Of a stretch of 8,127 bases of DNA, positions 6,782-8,127 are shown in pieces. Location: assembly GCA_031273405.1 (NCBI GenBank), contig JAISRW010000202.1, positions 1 to 8,127 on the forward strand, written 5' to 3'. Positions within the stretch are counted from its first letter, which is position 1; the number at the start of each line of letters is the position of its first letter. Source of the DNA: Treponema sp. (GTDB taxonomy: Bacteria; Spirochaetota; Spirochaetia; Treponematales; Breznakiellaceae). The notes beneath the pieces are model-generated. The model was not told the origin of the DNA. It did not search any database and worked only from the letters and a program-made list of their open reading frames with translations. A program made the position numbers and the translations under genes.

Positions 6782-7852
6782 TTAATCCGCCGTATCAGCT
6801 TCTTCGGGGAAATTTTCCATCCTGAAAAGATTGGGCCTCATGGGGATATTGCCCCCTTCGCCGGGATTTTCCCGGTAGGAAATGAACGCCCCGGGGTTGA
6901 CGGAAGCCAGCGCATCGGCGGCGGCATTAACGGCGATACGGTTCTGTTCCGCCGGCGTAAAGGCCCGGCATGTGGGACAGGAGCACCACGCCGCTTCCCC
7001 GCCCTTGTCCGGCCAAAGGTGAAAAACCGAAATTCCTTCGGCGGCACGGAAATATTTTTCCCCTTCGGACCTGATAACGCCTATAGTGTCGGGGTTGGTC
7101 GGGCAGAAGTTGTACCGCCGTTTCCGCCCGCCGCCTTCCATGCGGAAAATATCCCGGTGGAAGAAGAACAAACGGCGGGGGACCAGGAGGGACAGCTCCC
7201 AGCCGCCCGCTTCAAGAGCGAGGGCATATTCCTCCGCAAGTTTTTGCAGATCCCCCCATCCCCGGCGGAACCGGCTTGAGACTATATCCCTCAGGGAAAC
7301 GCAGAGGGCGTCGTATCCGTTCCGGGCCGCCCATTGAACCAGGGCCTCCCGGTTCCTGGGGGAAAAGGCCCGGCTCTTTTCGCCGGGAACAAAACGGCGC
7401 CAGGGCGCCGGCCCCTCGCCGCCGTACCCCGACGGCTTATAGGCGCCCGACGCGGCCAGGGCGTATCCGCCGTTTCTGTCCGCCATGGGGGAGGGCAGCT
7501 CCTCCCGGCCCGGCGCCGGCCAGCGCATCCCGATCTTCGACAAAAAGTCGTAGATTCCCCCGCAGAGCCCCCGGTCCGATTCGCCGTAGATCTCAACCCG
7601 CTCGGCGCCGGTCCGCCAGGTAAAGCCGTTCCGTTCCCTGCCGCCGTTTTCGCTGTTGAGCACAACGATGGGCGCCGGGTCGGGAGGCGCCGGGCCGGAG
7701 GCGTCCTCCAGAGTCGGCGGCTTTGCCGAAAGCCCGGCCCGTCCGCGGAGAAGGCCGATGCAGCGGGCCAAATCCGCAGCCGCCTTTTTCACGGACTGTA
7801 TATCCGGCGGCACGAGTATTATCCATTCTTTGGAAACATCAAACTGAGGCAT
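6782..7852 (-). CDS. DUF4838 / alpha-glucuronidase N-domain-like protein
   Basis: A 356-residue protein with no signal peptide. Residues about 1-115 resemble the N-terminal domain of GH67 alpha-glucuronidases and GH20b-like modules: LVPPDIQSVKKAAADLAR (13-30), IVVLNSENG (62-70), then ESDRGLCGGIYDFLSKIGMR (91-110) with WPAPGREELP. The rest resembles DUF4838: WAARNGYDAL (174-183), LFFFHRDIFRMEGGGRKRR (228-246), NFCPTNPDT (248-256), HLWPDKGGEAAWCSCPTC (278-295, a Cys cluster at 290, 292, 295), then AEQNRIAVNAAADAL (301-315). DUF4838 proteins lie near glycan-degradation genes and are suspected carbohydrate-active; no reaction is established. The protein stops soon after FISY (323-326), which seems early for the family, so it may lack a C-terminal part. 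A TAA lies one codon before ATG, so no longer form exists, and the ribosome-binding site is poor (AAGG one base before ATG). It is convergent with the MBL gene, 7 bp between stops. Confidence 0.85.
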   Translation of the reverse strand: MPQFDVSKEWIILVPPDIQSVKKAAADLARCIGLLRGRAGLSAKPPTLEDASGPAPPDPAPIVVLNSENGGRERNGFTWRTGAERVEIYGESDRGLCGGIYDFLSKIGMRWPAPGREELPSPMADRNGGYALAASGAYKPSGYGGEGPAPWRRFVPGEKSRAFSPRNREALVQWAARNGYDALCVSLRDIVSSRFRRGWGDLQKLAEEYALALEAGGWELSLLVPRRLFFFHRDIFRMEGGGRKRRYNFCPTNPDTIGVIRSEGEKYFRAAEGISVFHLWPDKGGEAAWCSCPTCRAFTPAEQNRIAVNAAADALASVNPGAFISYRENPGEGGNIPMRPNLFRMENFPEEADTAD

Positions 7853-7953
7853 GCCTTATTGTACAGCATGCGGGTATTTTAAAACAGGGGCCTAATAAAG
7901 CATAGTTGGGCTATCCCCTATCTTTTCTTTCTGATTGTACCATGTTATTCTAC

Positions 7954-7959
7954 TAAAAT
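7954..7959 (+). promoter_or_regulatory. Possible -10 element of the divergent plus-strand unit
   Basis: TAAAAT matches five of six bases of the sigma-70 -10 consensus. It lies in the most AT-rich stretch of the window, 24 bp before the start of the small upstream ORF. No good -35 hexamer is found at 16-18 bp. The 131-bp gap 7853-7983 between divergent genes should carry promoters for both directions, so position and base composition are the main support. Confidence 0.3.
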
Positions 7960-7983
7960 ATGACCTTAATATGGGAGCGTAAT

Positions 7984-8040
7984 ATGCCCGAGTCCGCCAA
8001 GAGGGACCATACCAGGAGTGTATTCAATGGCCCGCAATGA
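7984..8040 (+). CDS. 18-codon upstream ORF overlapping the next gene start
   Basis: It encodes MPESAKRDHTRSVFNGPQ. GGGAG at 7973-7977 lies 6 bp before the ATG, a good ribosome-binding site. Its TGA (8038-8040) falls 9 bp inside the following gene, which is in a different frame. This is the layout of a leader ORF coupled to, or repressing, the next start. No attenuator hairpin or runs of one amino acid codon are visible, so a classic amino-acid attenuator is not supported. An in-frame ATG at 7960 would lengthen it to 26 codons but has no ribosome-binding site. It could also be chance. Confidence 0.35.
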   Translation: MPESAKRDHTRSVFNGPQ

Positions 8041-8127
8041 CCTCTATATAGTCGATAATGACACGCCGGACCGTTCGGTAAAGAAATACCTGAATGAATG
8101 GTGTCCCATATCCAGGCAGATGGACAT
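8027..8127 (+). CDS. Start of a PLD-like/helicase-type protein (partial)
   Basis: Only the first 33 codons are present; the frame is open to the window end. AGGAG at 8014-8018 with 8-bp spacing supports the ATG. The pattern NDLYIVDN (4-11), then KKYLNEWCPISRQMD (19-33), recalls from memory the N terminus of large phospholipase-D-like plus SNF2-type helicase proteins, in which a similar start is followed by a D-I-A-x-G-Y/F strand. The match rests on a few residues and could be wrong. If right, the full gene would be long and may belong to a mobile or defence-related unit starting here. Confidence 0.55.
   Translation, partial: MARNDLYIVDNDTPDRSVKKYLNEWCPISRQMD

Noticed and set aside
6776..6792. 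Hairpin CGGCG / CGCCG with a 7-nt loop between the convergent MBL and DUF4838 genes
   Set aside because: The stem is only 5 bp and no T tract follows on either strand, so it is not a supported intrinsic terminator.
7886..7919. Interrupted inverted repeat (AGGGG and ATAG against CTATCCCCT) in the divergent intergenic gap
   Set aside because: The left arm is split by 11 unpaired bases and no T run follows; too weak to call an operator or terminator.

Overview
The window reads as a GC-rich bacterial chromosome segment. The gene style (Sec-exported LamG/FN3 protein, very long TPR protein, stand-alone HDOD protein, PhnP-like metallo-hydrolase, DUF4838 carbohydrate protein) fits a treponeme-like spirochaete, for example a gut-associated one. 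That placement is inference from remembered gene families and no marker gene here proves it. I see no rRNA, tRNA, CRISPR array, transposase or phage gene.

Region by region: 1-271 is non-coding and repeat-rich. It holds a 21-bp tandem repeat built round a 14-bp palindrome at the very edge of the window, a likely intrinsic terminator (70-92) for an upstream unit, short GGTCCGTGN tandem repeats, and four copies of a GGTTAA motif. From 272 to 6774 runs a tight same-strand cluster of four genes, probably one operon: an exported LamG/fibronectin-III protein (272-1933), a 1016-residue protein with 14 gapless TPRs plus a Pro/Glu-rich tail (1951-5001), an HDOD protein with a full HD-type histidine set (4998-5858), and a metallo-beta-lactamase-fold hydrolase split by a one-base frameshift (5867-6774). 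The junctions are a duplicated start region, a 4-bp ATGA overlap and an 8-bp gap, which suggests translational coupling. A DUF4838/alpha-glucuronidase-N-like protein is encoded convergently on the minus strand (6782-7852). A 131-bp AT-richer gap then separates it from a divergent plus-strand unit: an 18-codon upstream ORF (7984-8040) overlapping the start of a gene cut by the window end (8027 onward), whose 33 visible residues recall PLD-like/helicase proteins.

How the genes might work together: the TPR protein looks like a cytoplasmic scaffold, and the HDOD and MBL proteins are typical of signalling or nucleotide/phosphoester metabolism. Overlapping cistrons suggest stoichiometric production of the TPR and HDOD proteins. 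The exported LamG/FN3 protein may be the envelope-side output or simply a co-transcribed neighbour. No substrate or partner can be read from sequence alone.

The most notable features are repeat-driven changes: a 21-bp duplication that places a six-codon mini-ORF in front of the TPR gene, a recent 168-bp in-frame duplication within that gene, and the lesion in the MBL gene.
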